Part shown: positions 36,224 to 45,390 of the stretch, one piece after another | Layout: every line of letters starts with the position of its first letter | How positions within the stretch are numbered: the stretch's first letter is position 1 | Assembly: GCF_001984105.1 (NCBI RefSeq) | Contig: NZ_MTQM01000008.1 | Location: 496,001 to 560,000 of the forward strand | Origin: Microbacterium sp. CSI-V | GTDB lineage: Bacteria > Actinomycetota > Actinomycetes > Actinomycetales > Microbacteriaceae | Reading direction: 5' to 3' | Length of the DNA: 64,000 nt | Position numbers and translations under genes: made by a program | The notes under the pieces: model-generated | Told to the model about the DNA's origin: nothing | The model's input: only the letters and a program-made list of their open reading frames with translations | Database searches by the model: none

Positions 36224-37297
36224 GTGCCGGATCTCATTGGAATCGTCCTCTGGCCCTTGAAATGGGCCGTCGAGCTCGTGCTGGTCGGCTGGCATGCGCT
36301 CTTCACCGCGGTCGGCATGCCTCCGGCCGCGGGCCTCACGTGGGTGCTGTCGATAATCGGCCTCGTTCTCATCGTGCGGGCGGCGCTCATCCCGCTCTTC
36401 GTCAAGCAGATCAAGAGCCAGCGCAAGATGATGGAGATCGCCCCCGAGCTGCGCAAGGTGCAGGAGAAGTACCGGGGCAAGAAGGACCAGCTCTCCCGCG
36501 AGGCGATGAGTCGCGAGACCATGGCGCTCTACAAGAAGCACGGCACCACGCCGGTTTCGAGCTGCCTGCCGCTGCTCGTGCAGATGCCCATCTTCTTCGC
36601 CCTGTTCAGCGTGCTGAACGACGTCGCCAAGCACGCGACGAGCGGTCTCGGCGGCGTGGGTCTCCTGACCCCTGAGCTGACCCGCGAGTTCTACGACGCG
36701 CGCCTGTTCGACGTGGCATCCATGCACGTCAACCTCGTCACCGCGTGGGGCCAGTCCGACGGTCAGGTCACCGTCGCGATCCTGCTGACGCTCGTCGTGC
36801 TGATGATCGCGTCGCAGTTCTTCACGCAGCTGCAGATCATCTCGAAGAACCTGTCGCCCGAGGCCAAGACCGGTCAGGCGTACCAGATGCAGAAGATCAT
36901 GCTCTACATCCTGCCGCTGGCCTTCATCTTCTCGGGTGTCTTTTTCCCGCTCGGCGTCGTCATCTACTGGTTCGTCAGCAACCTGTGGACGATGGTGCAG
37001 CAGTTCGTCGTCATCCGCGAGATGCCGACTCCCGGATCGGATGCCGCGAAGGCGCGGGAAGAGCGGCTCGCCCGCAAGGGCAAGGCGATCGACTCGAGCG
37101 GCAAGGTCGTTCCGATCGAGAAGTACGAGGCCGAACAGCAGCGCCTGTTCGAAGAGGCCGAGCGCGCACGCGCCGCACAGCCGAAGCGCCAGCAGCCCGT
37201 CGGCAAGCAGCGCGCCAAGAAGCAGCAGCAGTCCCCGAAGGCCTCCGGAACCGCTCCGCGGACGACCGCGAAGCCCGGAACCGACTCCCCCTCCTGA
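36224..37297 (+). CDS. yidC: Membrane protein insertase YidC
   Basis: A 357-residue Oxa1/YidC-family insertase. It has about five transmembrane helices, a basic cytoplasmic hairpin (QIKSQRKMMEIAPELRKVQEK) and the conserved hydrophilic groove arginine in the first core helix (IVRAALIPLF). The C-terminal tail is long, charged and rich in Lys/Gln. Start is GTG, three bases after yidD. Confidence 0.94.
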   Translation: MPDLIGIVLWPLKWAVELVLVGWHALFTAVGMPPAAGLTWVLSIIGLVLIVRAALIPLFVKQIKSQRKMMEIAPELRKVQEKYRGKKDQLSREAMSRETMALYKKHGTTPVSSCLPLLVQMPIFFALFSVLNDVAKHATSGLGGVGLLTPELTREFYDARLFDVASMHVNLVTAWGQSDGQVTVAILLTLVVLMIASQFFTQLQIISKNLSPEAKTGQAYQMQKIMLYILPLAFIFSGVFFPLGVVIYWFVSNLWTMVQQFVVIREMPTPGSDAAKAREERLARKGKAIDSSGKVVPIEKYEAEQQRLFEEAERARAAQPKRQQPVGKQRAKKQQQSPKASGTAPRTTAKPGTDSPS

Positions 37298-37315
37298 GCA
37301 CCTGGAGACCATGAG

Positions 37316-37819
37316 ATGACGACGTCCGAGCAGATCGCCACCGAGCACACCGCCGCCACCGAGGAGCAGCTGGAGCAGGAGGGCGACGTTGCCGCCGACT
37401 TCCTGGAAGGGCTCCTCGACATCGCCGATATCGACGGCGACCTGGCGCTCGATGTGCGCGCCGGCCGTGCGTACGTGTCCGTCGAGGCCGAGGATGCCTC
37501 CGCGCTGTCGACGATCTCGCACCCCGACACCGTCCAGGCTCTGCAGGAACTCACCCGCCTGGCCGTGCAGAACTCGACGGGACGCTTCTCGCGTCTGATC
37601 CTCGACATCGGCGGCTCCCGCGATGCGCGTCAGCGTCAGCTCGAGAACCTCGTCGACCGTGCCATCCAGCGTCTCGAGGAGGGCGCCTCGCAGGCGTCGC
37701 TGCCGGCGATGTCGAGCTACGAGCGCAAGCTCGTGCACGACATCGCGGCTGACCGCGGGTACTCGTCCGAGTCCTTCGGTGAGGGTGCGGACCGGCACAC
37801 CGTGCTGCGTCGCGGCTGA
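37316..37819 (+). CDS. KhpB/Jag-type RNA-binding protein
   Basis: A 167-residue protein with a KH-like central domain (about 40-100) and a C-terminal R3H domain (about 105-165) with SSYERKLVHDIAADRG, the R3H-type arginine-histidine motif. The N-terminal Jag domain found in firmicutes is missing, as is usual in actinobacteria. It probably binds RNA. It lies between yidC and rsmG. Confidence 0.9.
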   Translation: MTTSEQIATEHTAATEEQLEQEGDVAADFLEGLLDIADIDGDLALDVRAGRAYVSVEAEDASALSTISHPDTVQALQELTRLAVQNSTGRFSRLILDIGGSRDARQRQLENLVDRAIQRLEEGASQASLPAMSSYERKLVHDIAADRGYSSESFGEGADRHTVLRRG

Positions 37820-37829
37820 TCCGTTCGAC

Positions 37830-38459
37830 GTGGGCAACCAACTCGAAGCGGAACCGGATGCCGCGGCGGCGCTGTTCGGTGAGCGCATCGATCTGGCACG
37901 GCGGTTCACGAGCGCCCTGGCGGCGCATGGCGAAGAGCGTGGTCTGATCGGACCACTCGAGGTGCCGCGGCTCTGGACCCGGCACATCCTCAACAGTGCG
38001 GTGGCCGCACCGTTCTTCGAGGGGCGAGTCGCGGACGTGGGGTCAGGTGCCGGCCTTCCCGGTGTCGTGCTCGCGATCGCACGACCGGACGTGGAGTTCA
38101 CTCTCATCGAGCCCATGGAGCGACGGACCATCTGGCTCAGTGAGCAGGTCGCCGACCTCGGCCTCGAGAACGTCACCGTGGAGCGTCTCCGCGCAGAGGA
38201 ATGGGCCAAGGGCCGGGTGTTCGATGTCGTCACCGCACGTGCCGTCAGTGCGCTCAGGACGCTCATTCCGTGGACCGCGCCGCTGGCGCGGGTGGGAGGG
38301 CGACTCGCCTACCTCAAGGGCGCGAACGTGGCGGCCGAGGTCGACGCGGCGGAGAAGCAGATCCGGCGCTTCGGTGTGTCCGACATCGAGGTGCATGTCG
38401 TGGGTGAGGGCGTGGTCGACGAACCGACGCGCGTCCTGACGGCGACGGTCACGCGGTAG
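37830..38459 (+). CDS. rsmG: 16S rRNA (guanine-N7)-methyltransferase RsmG
   Basis: A 209-residue class I SAM-dependent methyltransferase. The SAM-binding loop is VADVGSGAGLPGVVLAI, and the RHILNS and ARAVSALRTL motifs are characteristic. It methylates G527 of 16S rRNA; loss causes low-level streptomycin resistance in other bacteria. The GTG at 37830 is used; the gene converges on the next with 10 bases between. Confidence 0.93.
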   Translation: MGNQLEAEPDAAAALFGERIDLARRFTSALAAHGEERGLIGPLEVPRLWTRHILNSAVAAPFFEGRVADVGSGAGLPGVVLAIARPDVEFTLIEPMERRTIWLSEQVADLGLENVTVERLRAEEWAKGRVFDVVTARAVSALRTLIPWTAPLARVGGRLAYLKGANVAAEVDAAEKQIRRFGVSDIEVHVVGEGVVDEPTRVLTATVTR

Positions 38460-38469
38460 CTACTCCCAT

Positions 38470-39291
38470 TCAATGGGATTTGGTCGACCACGCCTTAACA
38501 CGCCTCACCGTTGCCGCTTTCGGGTAGGCGCCTCGACCGGGTGACATCTCGAACACGTCGATGAGGAGCATCTGGGGATACGCCGGAGCCTGATCGAAGG
38601 CGGCGACGAGGCGTCCCTCGCATCCGATGGTGGTCACTCCCCCGCCCCACTCGACGCTCCAGGTGAGGAAGCGCGACGCGTCGTGCGGAACGGTCGTCGC
38701 GATCATGTCGGTGCGGAGCCGTTGGTCGTGGTGGGCCTTGATGCCGCACCGCACGCGCGTGCTTGCGCCGATGGCATCCGCGTCGATCTCCGCGACGCAG
38801 ATCTCGCCCGAGTCTCGCGGGTCGTCGTGTTCGGTGCCGACCAGCCAGATGGCTGTCATGCAGTCGGGATCGGTGCTGGCCCGCAGCGTGACATCGACAC
38901 GGCCGGCCGTCGGGGCGTAGCGGAGACTCGTCGGCGTGTGCGTACGAACGAGGAGTCCGTCCGAACGGTGGCGGTGGGTTCCCACGTTCGAGCCGAGAGC
39001 GCCCGAGAACGTGGCGGTCTGCAGATTCGAGACCCGCATCGGACCGTCTTCGGGACGCCACTCGAGCTGGTCTTCCTCGATGCGCAGATCGAGGCCTTCG
39101 GGCGCGAAGGCGAGCCGTGCGGCCGATCGGTCCGCCGTCGTCCAGTGCGGCATATAGTGCGGAACCCACACCGGCGCGAGCTCGCCGTTCGAGAAGTCGT
39201 CGTCGATGATGGGCGCGGAGGTCGGGGGTGGCGAGAGCGGGTCACCCGGCGTTCGAAGCATGACAGCCAGTCTGCCGTGAAGGTCTGACAT
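38470..39291 (-). CDS. GH16-like concanavalin-A-fold protein
   Basis: A 273-residue protein from the ATG at 39291; another ATG at 39261 is possible and neither has a clear ribosome-binding site. It resembles family 16 glycoside hydrolases: a jelly-roll fold with WLVGTEHDD, SGEICVAEIDADA and TWSVEWGG segments. The catalytic stretch EIDADA departs from the usual E-x-D-x-x-E pattern. No signal peptide is visible, so it is probably cytoplasmic. It sits between rsmG and the parS field, tail-to-tail with rsmG. Function is uncertain. Confidence 0.6.
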   Translation of the reverse strand: MSDLHGRLAVMLRTPGDPLSPPPTSAPIIDDDFSNGELAPVWVPHYMPHWTTADRSAARLAFAPEGLDLRIEEDQLEWRPEDGPMRVSNLQTATFSGALGSNVGTHRHRSDGLLVRTHTPTSLRYAPTAGRVDVTLRASTDPDCMTAIWLVGTEHDDPRDSGEICVAEIDADAIGASTRVRCGIKAHHDQRLRTDMIATTVPHDASRFLTWSVEWGGGVTTIGCEGRLVAAFDQAPAYPQMLLIDVFEMSPGRGAYPKAATVRRVKAWSTKSH

Positions 39292-39340
39292 GGATGCGGT
39301 CGGAGTGTGCCCGCGTCCCCGTCGCGCGCGAGGTCGTGAG

Positions 39341-39356
39341 TGTTTCACGTGAAACC
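39341..39356. promoter_or_regulatory. parS site 1
   Basis: TGTTTCACGTGAAACC, 15 of 16 matches to the consensus parS palindrome TGTTTCACGTGAAACA. It lies 50 bases upstream of the GH16-like start. ParB is expected to bind here and spread. Confidence 0.85.
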
Positions 39357-40401
39357 ATTCGCGAGGTGGGTCCCGCGGCTTCGCCAGCAGGTGGGGTCGG
39401 GTCGGGCATCTCTTCGTGGCGGCGTCGAGAAGCTGGGCGAGTCGCGACTCGCAGAGTCTGCGGCGCTCCGCTTCTCGGCAGTGTGAGACGTGCTGCGCCA
39501 CTGTTCCGGTGTCTGCGCGCTCGCTTGTGTGCGTGTCGACGGGGTCGAGGCTGCGATGCGCCGCGCTGCGACTGTCGCCGACGCCTTAGTCCTCGGGATC
39601 TGGCACCCCCTCCCCGGTCTCCCGTGGTGGTGTGGCGTCGCGACCATCGATGTTCGTCCCGCGAGAGTCGCCGGTGAGCAGGACTGGGGCCGCGCGGAAC
39701 GTGTGGTTTCCTGTCATCGGTGCCGCGTCGCACGTCGATGGGTCGGCACACACTCCCCCACCGTCATCCCATGTTCCAACACGGTGATGGGTCGACGTCG
39801 AAGTTCGGGTGTCTGAGGCGCGTCGGGCGCCAGTCACTCGGTTCTGGGCGTGGGTGATGGCGTCGACACCGCGGGGTCGCGGGCACGTCGTGACCACCGC
39901 GCTCTGCGCAGTTCCGCAATCGCGTCGGGGTCGGGGCCTCTCCCACACCGTGATGGGAGGGAGCGGAGCGTGCAGGACGTTCCTATCCTTGCGAGGCGAC
40001 GTCCGGATGAGCCGTCTTCGCGCGGAAGAGGCGGTCGGTCGGTGGGGATGCTCATCCGGTAGTGCACGCAGGTCGAAGAGCGGCTGGCTGGCACGCGAGA
40101 TGACATGTGGTCCGTGAACTCGGTCGAAAGAAGGTGAGCGTAGCCATCCGGGCTGAACCGCGTGATGCCGTGGACCACCCAAGAAAGCGCATTAGCTTGT
40201 GTGTTTGTGCCATCTCCGCGCGTGCCCGCTGATGGGGATGGGGTGCGTGGTCTTCCCCCCACCCTGGTTCGGGCGGGCGGCGGCTCGCCCTGACTGTGGA
40301 GAGGAGCATCCGGTTGCGGGGCCTGTGCGCCGGTGTTCCGGGGTGCTTCGCGTGACAAGTAGTGCCGCACACACCTGCGGTGATGGTGCGCATCCCCGAG
40401 G

Positions 40402-40417
40402 TGTTTCACGTGAAACA
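40402..40417. promoter_or_regulatory. parS site 2
   Basis: TGTTTCACGTGAAACA, a perfect 16-bp parS. The flank CCCGAG before it and TCGAGCC after it is shared with site 5, so the two sites probably arose by duplication. Confidence 0.93.
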
Positions 40418-40657
40418 TCGAGCCGCCAGCACGGTGCTCCCGTCAGATCCTGGTCGCGCTGTCGTCGAGCGGGTCCCGCGATGATCGCTACTCGACGCCG
40501 TCCATCTGCCACCGTCGGCATCCGCTCCCCCGCCCGCGCGGCCCCGCCGTGCCGCCATCGCTGTCGTTCTGGGCTGCCCACGCTTGCTGCTCGCGTGAGG
40601 AAGTAGCCTGGCGCGCACCACGCGTGAGTCACGCTCCGAAGGGCGTCTGTATGCGGA

Positions 40658-40673
40658 TGTTTCACGTGGAACA
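40658..40673. promoter_or_regulatory. parS site 3
   Basis: TGTTTCACGTGGAACA, one mismatch (G for A) from consensus. It is 256 bases from site 2. Confidence 0.85.
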
Positions 40674-41394
40674 TCGCGTTCCACCCCGCGAGGCGCGATT
40701 GGCGCGCAGATGGTGCTCACCTCGGGCGACCGTGCCTCACCCGGCCCGTGCGACACGCGACCGGCGATCACGTGAGACGGTTCCGTGCGCCGGTATCCGT
40801 GTGCGGTGCCACACTTGAGGGCAGCCGTGGTGGCGAGTGGGCGGGGGGTGCCGAAATCTGATCGTCTCGTCGGCGGCCTGCCCGTGGACGAGCTCGACGG
40901 ACCGCCACGTCCGTCCGCCGCGCGCACGCCGTTGCTAGCGCGAGGATCGTGGCTGTCCGAGGGGCCTGATCGCGTGACCGAGCCGTGCTTTCTGTATGCG
41001 TACCGACGAGGCCGCACATTAGGTAGGTCGGCGTCGTCTGTGTAGGTGGCTCAGGCCGCTCCGGGATGATGTGTCCGGAGGCACGCCGCCGGATGAGCGG
41101 CCGGGGACGCGTCATTCGTCATCCTCTCAGGCCGGAATCCGAGATGTGGGCCACCGAGAGGGTGCGGACCGAGCACCGAATCGGCGGGCCGTGGGTTGTC
41201 GCCCGCTTCCTCTGCGCCCGGTGGGATACGGGTAGGCGGTCGATGGAAGTGCGTGCGGTTGCGCGGTGACGTGCATCCCCGCGGCCTCGGCCCCGGTAGG
41301 GCGATGTGTCGCCCGCCGAACCGTCCCTTCGAATGCGCGCTGCGAAGCTTCGTGTCTAACGGCGCGCTCGATCTACTCGCCTCGCGCGTGGGTA

Positions 41395-41410
41395 TGTTTC
41401 ACGTGAAACA
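41395..41410. promoter_or_regulatory. parS site 4
   Basis: TGTTTCACGTGAAACA, perfect parS, extended to an 18-bp palindrome by flanking A and T. Confidence 0.93.
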
Positions 41411-41994
41411 TTCCGTTGTGACGGCAATGAGCTGGATGCCCGCGGCGTGCCGCCTCCCGGCAGAGCGCACTACCGCTCGACACTTCAGGTCCCGCGGCGA
41501 CGAATGAGTGTCGACTGGGATTGCGGTCCTTGGTGGGGCTGATGTCTCCGAACCGTGGCCGCACGGCGAAACGAGCGCCACTAGCGACACAGGGGTATGC
41601 CGGGATGGCGGCCGCCGGTTGTCAGCGCGCGCGGCCAAGCGGCTGTTTCGCGTCTCGGGGTGCGGTGCTGTGCGCGGCCGCCGTGTGGGTGACGGCGGCT
41701 ACGGCGCCGGCCGTGGTCTGATCGACCAGCCTCGTCCATGGAGTGCACCGCACAGCTGCGTGGGTGTCGGGACTCCCCGGTCGTCGCTGTCCCAGCATCC
41801 CCGGGGGCTGGCATCGGCGCTTGGCCTGCGCAGATGCGGTTCACAGACCCAGGCGGTGCGGCGGGGGGGGGGGCCACACGGATGGACGTGGTGCCGTGGC
41901 AGACGGCGCGACGCGAGGTGCGGCGGCACACAGGGCCCGAGCAGTCGCGGTGTGACGGCCTGGACACTCATTGACTGTTGGCGCCAACCCGAGA

Positions 41995-42010
41995 TGTTCC
42001 ACGTGAAACA
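41995..42010. promoter_or_regulatory. parS site 5
   Basis: TGTTCCACGTGAAACA, one mismatch. It shares flanking sequence with site 2. Confidence 0.85.
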
Positions 42011-42488
42011 TCGAGCCCGCATTGCGCGGCCAGGCCAGATGCGCCTCCGGAGCGCAGACGCGAGCTCGACTGTCACCGGATCCCAGCGTGACGGAGATCG
42101 TCGGTGATGAGGCGCATTGGGAGATCGCTTCACACGGTGTGGCGAGCAAGACGTCGGACGCGGGCTTCGAAAGCGCCCACGGTTGCGGCGTCGTGGGCGA
42201 CACTCCGGCGGTGCGGGCTGTCGCGGAGGGCCGATGGGGCCCGGGGGCGGTGGAGAGCGCGGGTCCGTGCGCGCGAAGTCGATCCCGAAGGGCGTACCGA
42301 CATGCCCCTGGCGTGCGAGCCGTGACGACCGGCTGTGGTGGGGCGAACGGGGGCTGCCCTCGATGACCAGAGCCGGCTGAGAGTAAACACCACTCATTCG
42401 AACGCCACGACCACGTAGGTGCAGCACAGGGTGTAGAAGCCATATAGCCACGCAGGAGCACCGACGCTCATGCGCTCGGCAATCGCAA

Positions 42489-42504
42489 CGTTTCACGTGA
42501 AACA
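42489..42504. promoter_or_regulatory. parS site 6
   Basis: CGTTTCACGTGAAACA, 15 of 16 matches, in the upstream region of parA. Confidence 0.9.
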
Positions 42505-42795
42505 TCCACATTGGGCGCGACGACGCAGCGTCCCCGCCCGTCAGTGCGAACAACAGCCCTCCACGCCCGAACGAGCGAATAGACGGGCTCCCCCTGCACG
42601 CCACCACCGACGAGATCAGTGCGCCGTGCTCGTAGACAGCTGATGCGGCGACGGGACCGAGTGTGTCCGGGAAGCTGTGCGTTCGTCTCCTCGTGGACGA
42701 CAATCCGCGATCCTCTGCGGGCACCCGCGCTGGAGATGACCCGGATTCACCCCGCGATTCCCGACACGCGCCTGCGCACGGTCGGTGTGCCCACG

Positions 42796-42801
42796 TAGAC
42801 T
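42796..42801 (+). promoter_or_regulatory. parA -10 element
   Basis: TAGACT lies 38 bases before the parA GTG. Transcription would start near 42808, placing parS site 7 within the leader and start region. No clear -35 is seen. Confidence 0.4.
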
Positions 42802-42831
42802 GAGGATGTTGTCCCCGGAGATGAAGGAGCG

Positions 42832-42847
42832 CGTTTCACGTGAAACA
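42832..42847. promoter_or_regulatory. parS site 7 overlapping parA start
   Basis: CGTTTCACGTGAAACA, 15 of 16 matches. The GTG of its centre is the parA start codon, so ParB bound here would cover the ribosome-binding region and early coding sequence. Confidence 0.9.
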
Positions 42848-43757
42848 ATCCGGCGAGTCGTCCGGCTCGACCTCCTTCGAGGACTCCCCCATTGCACGTG
42901 AGCTCGCGGATCTCTCGGCTCGGCGCCGAGCGCTGGAGGCAGTCGAGGTGAAGTTGTCGGGGCGAACCCGCGTATTCACGGTGTCGAACCAGAAGGGTGG
43001 CGTCGGGAAGACGACCACGGCCGTCAACATCTCGGCGGCTCTCGCGTCGCTGGGTGCCAAGGTTCTCGTCATCGACCTCGACCCTCAGGGCAACGCGTCG
43101 ACCGCACTCGGTGTGCCCCACAACGCGGACACGGCGAGCATCTACGACGTGCTGATCGACGAGTTCCCGCTGGCTGACATCATCCAGACCAGCCCGGAGT
43201 CGCCGAACCTCCTCTGTGCTCCGAGCACGATCCACCTCGCCGGGGCCGAGATCGAATTGGTCTCCCAGGTGGCGCGCGAGCATCGCCTTCGCGGGGCCCT
43301 GCGTGACTACCTTGCGGATGCCGGAAACCACCTCGACTTCGTGATCATCGACTGCCCGCCGTCTCTCGGGCTGCTGACGATCAACGCGTTCACGGCGGCG
43401 GATGAGGTCCTCATTCCGATCCAGTGCGAGTACTACGCGCTCGAGGGTCTGAGCCAGCTTCTCGGCAGCGTTCAGATGATCCAGAAGCATCTGAACCCCG
43501 CCCTGCACGTGTCGACGATCCTGCTGACCATGTACGACGGTCGAACGCGCCTCGCACAGCAGGTCGCGGATGAGGTGCGTCAGCACTTCTCGGATGAGGT
43601 GCTCGACACGGTGATCCCCCGCTCGGTGCGCGTGTCGGAGGCGCCGAGCTTCGGACAAACGGTCATCGCCTACGATGGCCACTCGGCGGGCGCGATCGCC
43701 TACCGCGAAGCCGCGGTCGAAATCGTCGCACGCGACACCACCACGAAGGAAGACTGA
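42840..43757 (+). CDS. parA: Chromosome partitioning ATPase ParA
   Basis: A 305-residue ParA/Soj ATPase. After a polar N-terminus of about 45 residues comes the deviant Walker A motif VSNQKGGVGKTTTAVN, then VLVIDLDPQGNAST and the Walker B-like FVIIDCPPSLGLL. It forms nucleoid-bound dimers whose hydrolysis is stimulated by ParB, pulling origins apart. The GTG start lies inside parS site 7, with AGGAG at 42825-42829. Its stop overlaps parB (TGATG). Confidence 0.95.
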   Translation: MKQSGESSGSTSFEDSPIARELADLSARRRALEAVEVKLSGRTRVFTVSNQKGGVGKTTTAVNISAALASLGAKVLVIDLDPQGNASTALGVPHNADTASIYDVLIDEFPLADIIQTSPESPNLLCAPSTIHLAGAEIELVSQVAREHRLRGALRDYLADAGNHLDFVIIDCPPSLGLLTINAFTAADEVLIPIQCEYYALEGLSQLLGSVQMIQKHLNPALHVSTILLTMYDGRTRLAQQVADEVRQHFSDEVLDTVIPRSVRVSEAPSFGQTVIAYDGHSAGAIAYREAAVEIVARDTTTKED

Positions 43758-44734
43758 TGGCCAAGAGAACCGGACTGGGCCGCGGAATCGGCGCCCTCAT
43801 CCCCACCGCCGAGTCGTCGGAGGCCCGCCCGGTCGACGTCTTCTTCCCCGGCGGCACGAAGACCGAGGAGTCGAAGGCGACGACCTCGGCGACCGAGCCC
43901 GTGGATGACACGGCGTCGGACCTCGTCGCTGTCCCGGGCGCTCGGCTGGTGCACATCGACCCGCAGTCGATCGTGCCCAACCCCCGTCAGCCGCGGACGC
44001 ACTTCGATCCGGAAGACCTCGCTGAGCTCGTCCACTCCGTGCGCGAGTTCGGAGTCCTGCAGCCCGTGGTCGTCCGCGACAAGGGTGACGGCACGTATGA
44101 ACTCATCATGGGCGAGCGCCGTACCCGCGCGTCGCGCGAGGCCGGATTGTCCTCGATCCCCGCCGTCGTTCGCGAGACCGACGACGAGTTCCTCCTCCGC
44201 GACGCGCTGCTCGAGAACCTGCACCGATCGCAGCTGAATCCGCTGGAAGAGGCATCCGCCTACCAGCAGCTCCTCGAGGACTTCGGCATCACGCAGGAGG
44301 AGCTCGCCACCCGCATCGGTCGCTCGCGTCCGCAGATCAGCAACACGATCCGTTTGCTGAAGCTCCCCGTCCCCGTGCAGCAGCGGGTCGCGGCCGGCGT
44401 CTTGAGCGCGGGCCACGCGCGCGCGATCCTCTCGCTCGACGACCCGCGCGAGATGCAGAAGCTCGCCGACAAGATCGTGAACGAAGACCTCTCCGTCCGG
44501 GCGGCCGAGGCCGCGGCCAAGATGCCGGGAGTCGCCCCCGTTCGTCAGAAGCCCAAGGCCGGGAGCCGTCGTTCCGGTCTCGATGACATCGCCGAGCGTC
44601 TGGGTGACCGGTTCGACACCAAGGTGAAGGTGTCGCTCACCGCAAGAAAAGGCCAGATCAGCATTGATTTCGCCACGATCCAGGACCTCAACCGGATTCT
44701 CGCCGTACTCGGAGAAGACGGTTACACCGGCTGA
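43757..44734 (+). CDS. parB: ParB-family chromosome partitioning protein
   Basis: A 325-residue ParB. The N-terminus MAKRTGLGRGIGALIP is the ParA-activating segment. The CTPase/N domain shows PRQPRTHFD and GERRTRASREAG, followed by LLENLHRSQLNPLEEA. The helix-turn-helix region is TQEELATRIGRSRPQISNT, and the C-terminal dimerisation domain ends the protein. It binds parS, loads CTP and slides as a clamp, recruiting SMC. Its targets are the seven sites upstream of parA. Confidence 0.95.
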   Translation: MAKRTGLGRGIGALIPTAESSEARPVDVFFPGGTKTEESKATTSATEPVDDTASDLVAVPGARLVHIDPQSIVPNPRQPRTHFDPEDLAELVHSVREFGVLQPVVVRDKGDGTYELIMGERRTRASREAGLSSIPAVVRETDDEFLLRDALLENLHRSQLNPLEEASAYQQLLEDFGITQEELATRIGRSRPQISNTIRLLKLPVPVQQRVAAGVLSAGHARAILSLDDPREMQKLADKIVNEDLSVRAAEAAAKMPGVAPVRQKPKAGSRRSGLDDIAERLGDRFDTKVKVSLTARKGQISIDFATIQDLNRILAVLGEDGYTG

Positions 44735-44818
44735 ACATCGGCTCATTCCCTTCTCGGCATATGCCGGGAGACGGCGCCGAGCGGCTCCTCTGTCCGAGGC
44801 CCGACGTAGGCTGGAGAG

Positions 44819-45166
44819 GTGACCGCGAACGACCAGGGCCCTCGCCGCCGCGCCAGTCTCGAACTGCTGCGCGCGGAGGCCTCGGACGAACTCGCCGTCC
44901 TCATTCACGAGCGTCTTCGCGGCGGTGAGGACCCCTGGGACTTCATGGAAGATCTCCCCAGCGTCGATGAGCTCGTCGTGCTCACCCTCCGAGCCGAGAA
45001 CATCGCCGAGAACGGCGGCGTCCGGCCGAACCGGTCCCGCAACTACCGTGTGCTGCGACAGATCGCGCTGGACTATCCGGCGCTCACGCGCGCGGTGTGG
45101 CGGATCCTCGGCGATGAGGAACCCCACCGTCGCTGGGACGCATCCGTGCGCCTCGACGCCTCCTAG
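44819..45166 (+). CDS. Small conserved-looking protein of unknown function
   Basis: A 115-residue, mostly helical, charged protein. No family was recognised. The GTG start is preceded by TAGGCT at 44807-44812, a -10 element only six bases upstream, so a leaderless transcript is likely. The sequence EDPWDFMEDLPSVDELVVLTLRAENIA suggests an acidic helical segment, and RSRNYRVLRQ a basic one. It lies between parB and trxA. Confidence 0.6.
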   Translation: MTANDQGPRRRASLELLRAEASDELAVLIHERLRGGEDPWDFMEDLPSVDELVVLTLRAENIAENGGVRPNRSRNYRVLRQIALDYPALTRAVWRILGDEEPHRRWDASVRLDAS

Positions 45167-45341
45167 GCCCACCAGCGACCCGGCGTACGGCCAGTCAGCC
45201 CTGAACGCTCCAGGACGCCGCGCAGAGCTCCCGGAGGCGGCTCTGGTGCCGCGGCCACCCCGGAAGCGCCTCGGTGGCCAGGCGGCCGCAGGGCGGCCCG
45301 GATCGAGCGAGTCTGCTCCCGGCATCCCGTCACCCACGAGA

Positions 45342-45374
45342 AAGCCCCCGACACCACAAGGGTGCCGGGGGCTT
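45342..45374. terminator. Terminator between the unknown gene and trxA
   Basis: A 14-bp stem starting AAGCCCCCG and ending CGGGGGCTT, with one mismatch and a five-base loop. It is 16 bases past the trxA stop on the minus strand and can also end the plus-strand gene. The 45167-45341 region shows no gene. Confidence 0.8.
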
Positions 45375-45390
45375 ATCGCTGCGAGCGGGC

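Larger units (their letters stand above)
39292..42831. other. Gene-free parS-bearing region between rsmG side and parA
   Basis: About 3.5 kb without any convincing gene. Open frames of 100-340 codons exist on both strands but have arginine/proline-rich low-complexity translations, no ribosome-binding sites and no recognisable domains. The stretch contains seven parS-type sites, counting the one at its right end, and a run of eleven G residues (41863-41873). GC is visibly lower than in flanking genes. It appears to be the ParB-loading centromere. Confidence 0.75.

Noticed and set aside
39345..42724. Frames containing the shared peptide MFHVKH or FHVKH
   Set aside because: The peptide is simply the translation of the extended parS palindrome on either strand, not a conserved protein start.
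41699..42724. A 341-codon minus-strand frame in the parS field
   Set aside because: Its sequence is Arg/Pro/His-rich with no domains or ribosome-binding site, and it spans two parS sites; it does not look coding.
44750..44770. Palindrome around GGCATATGCC after parB as a terminator
   Set aside because: The symmetric core has no loop and no T tract, so it cannot form an ordinary terminator hairpin.
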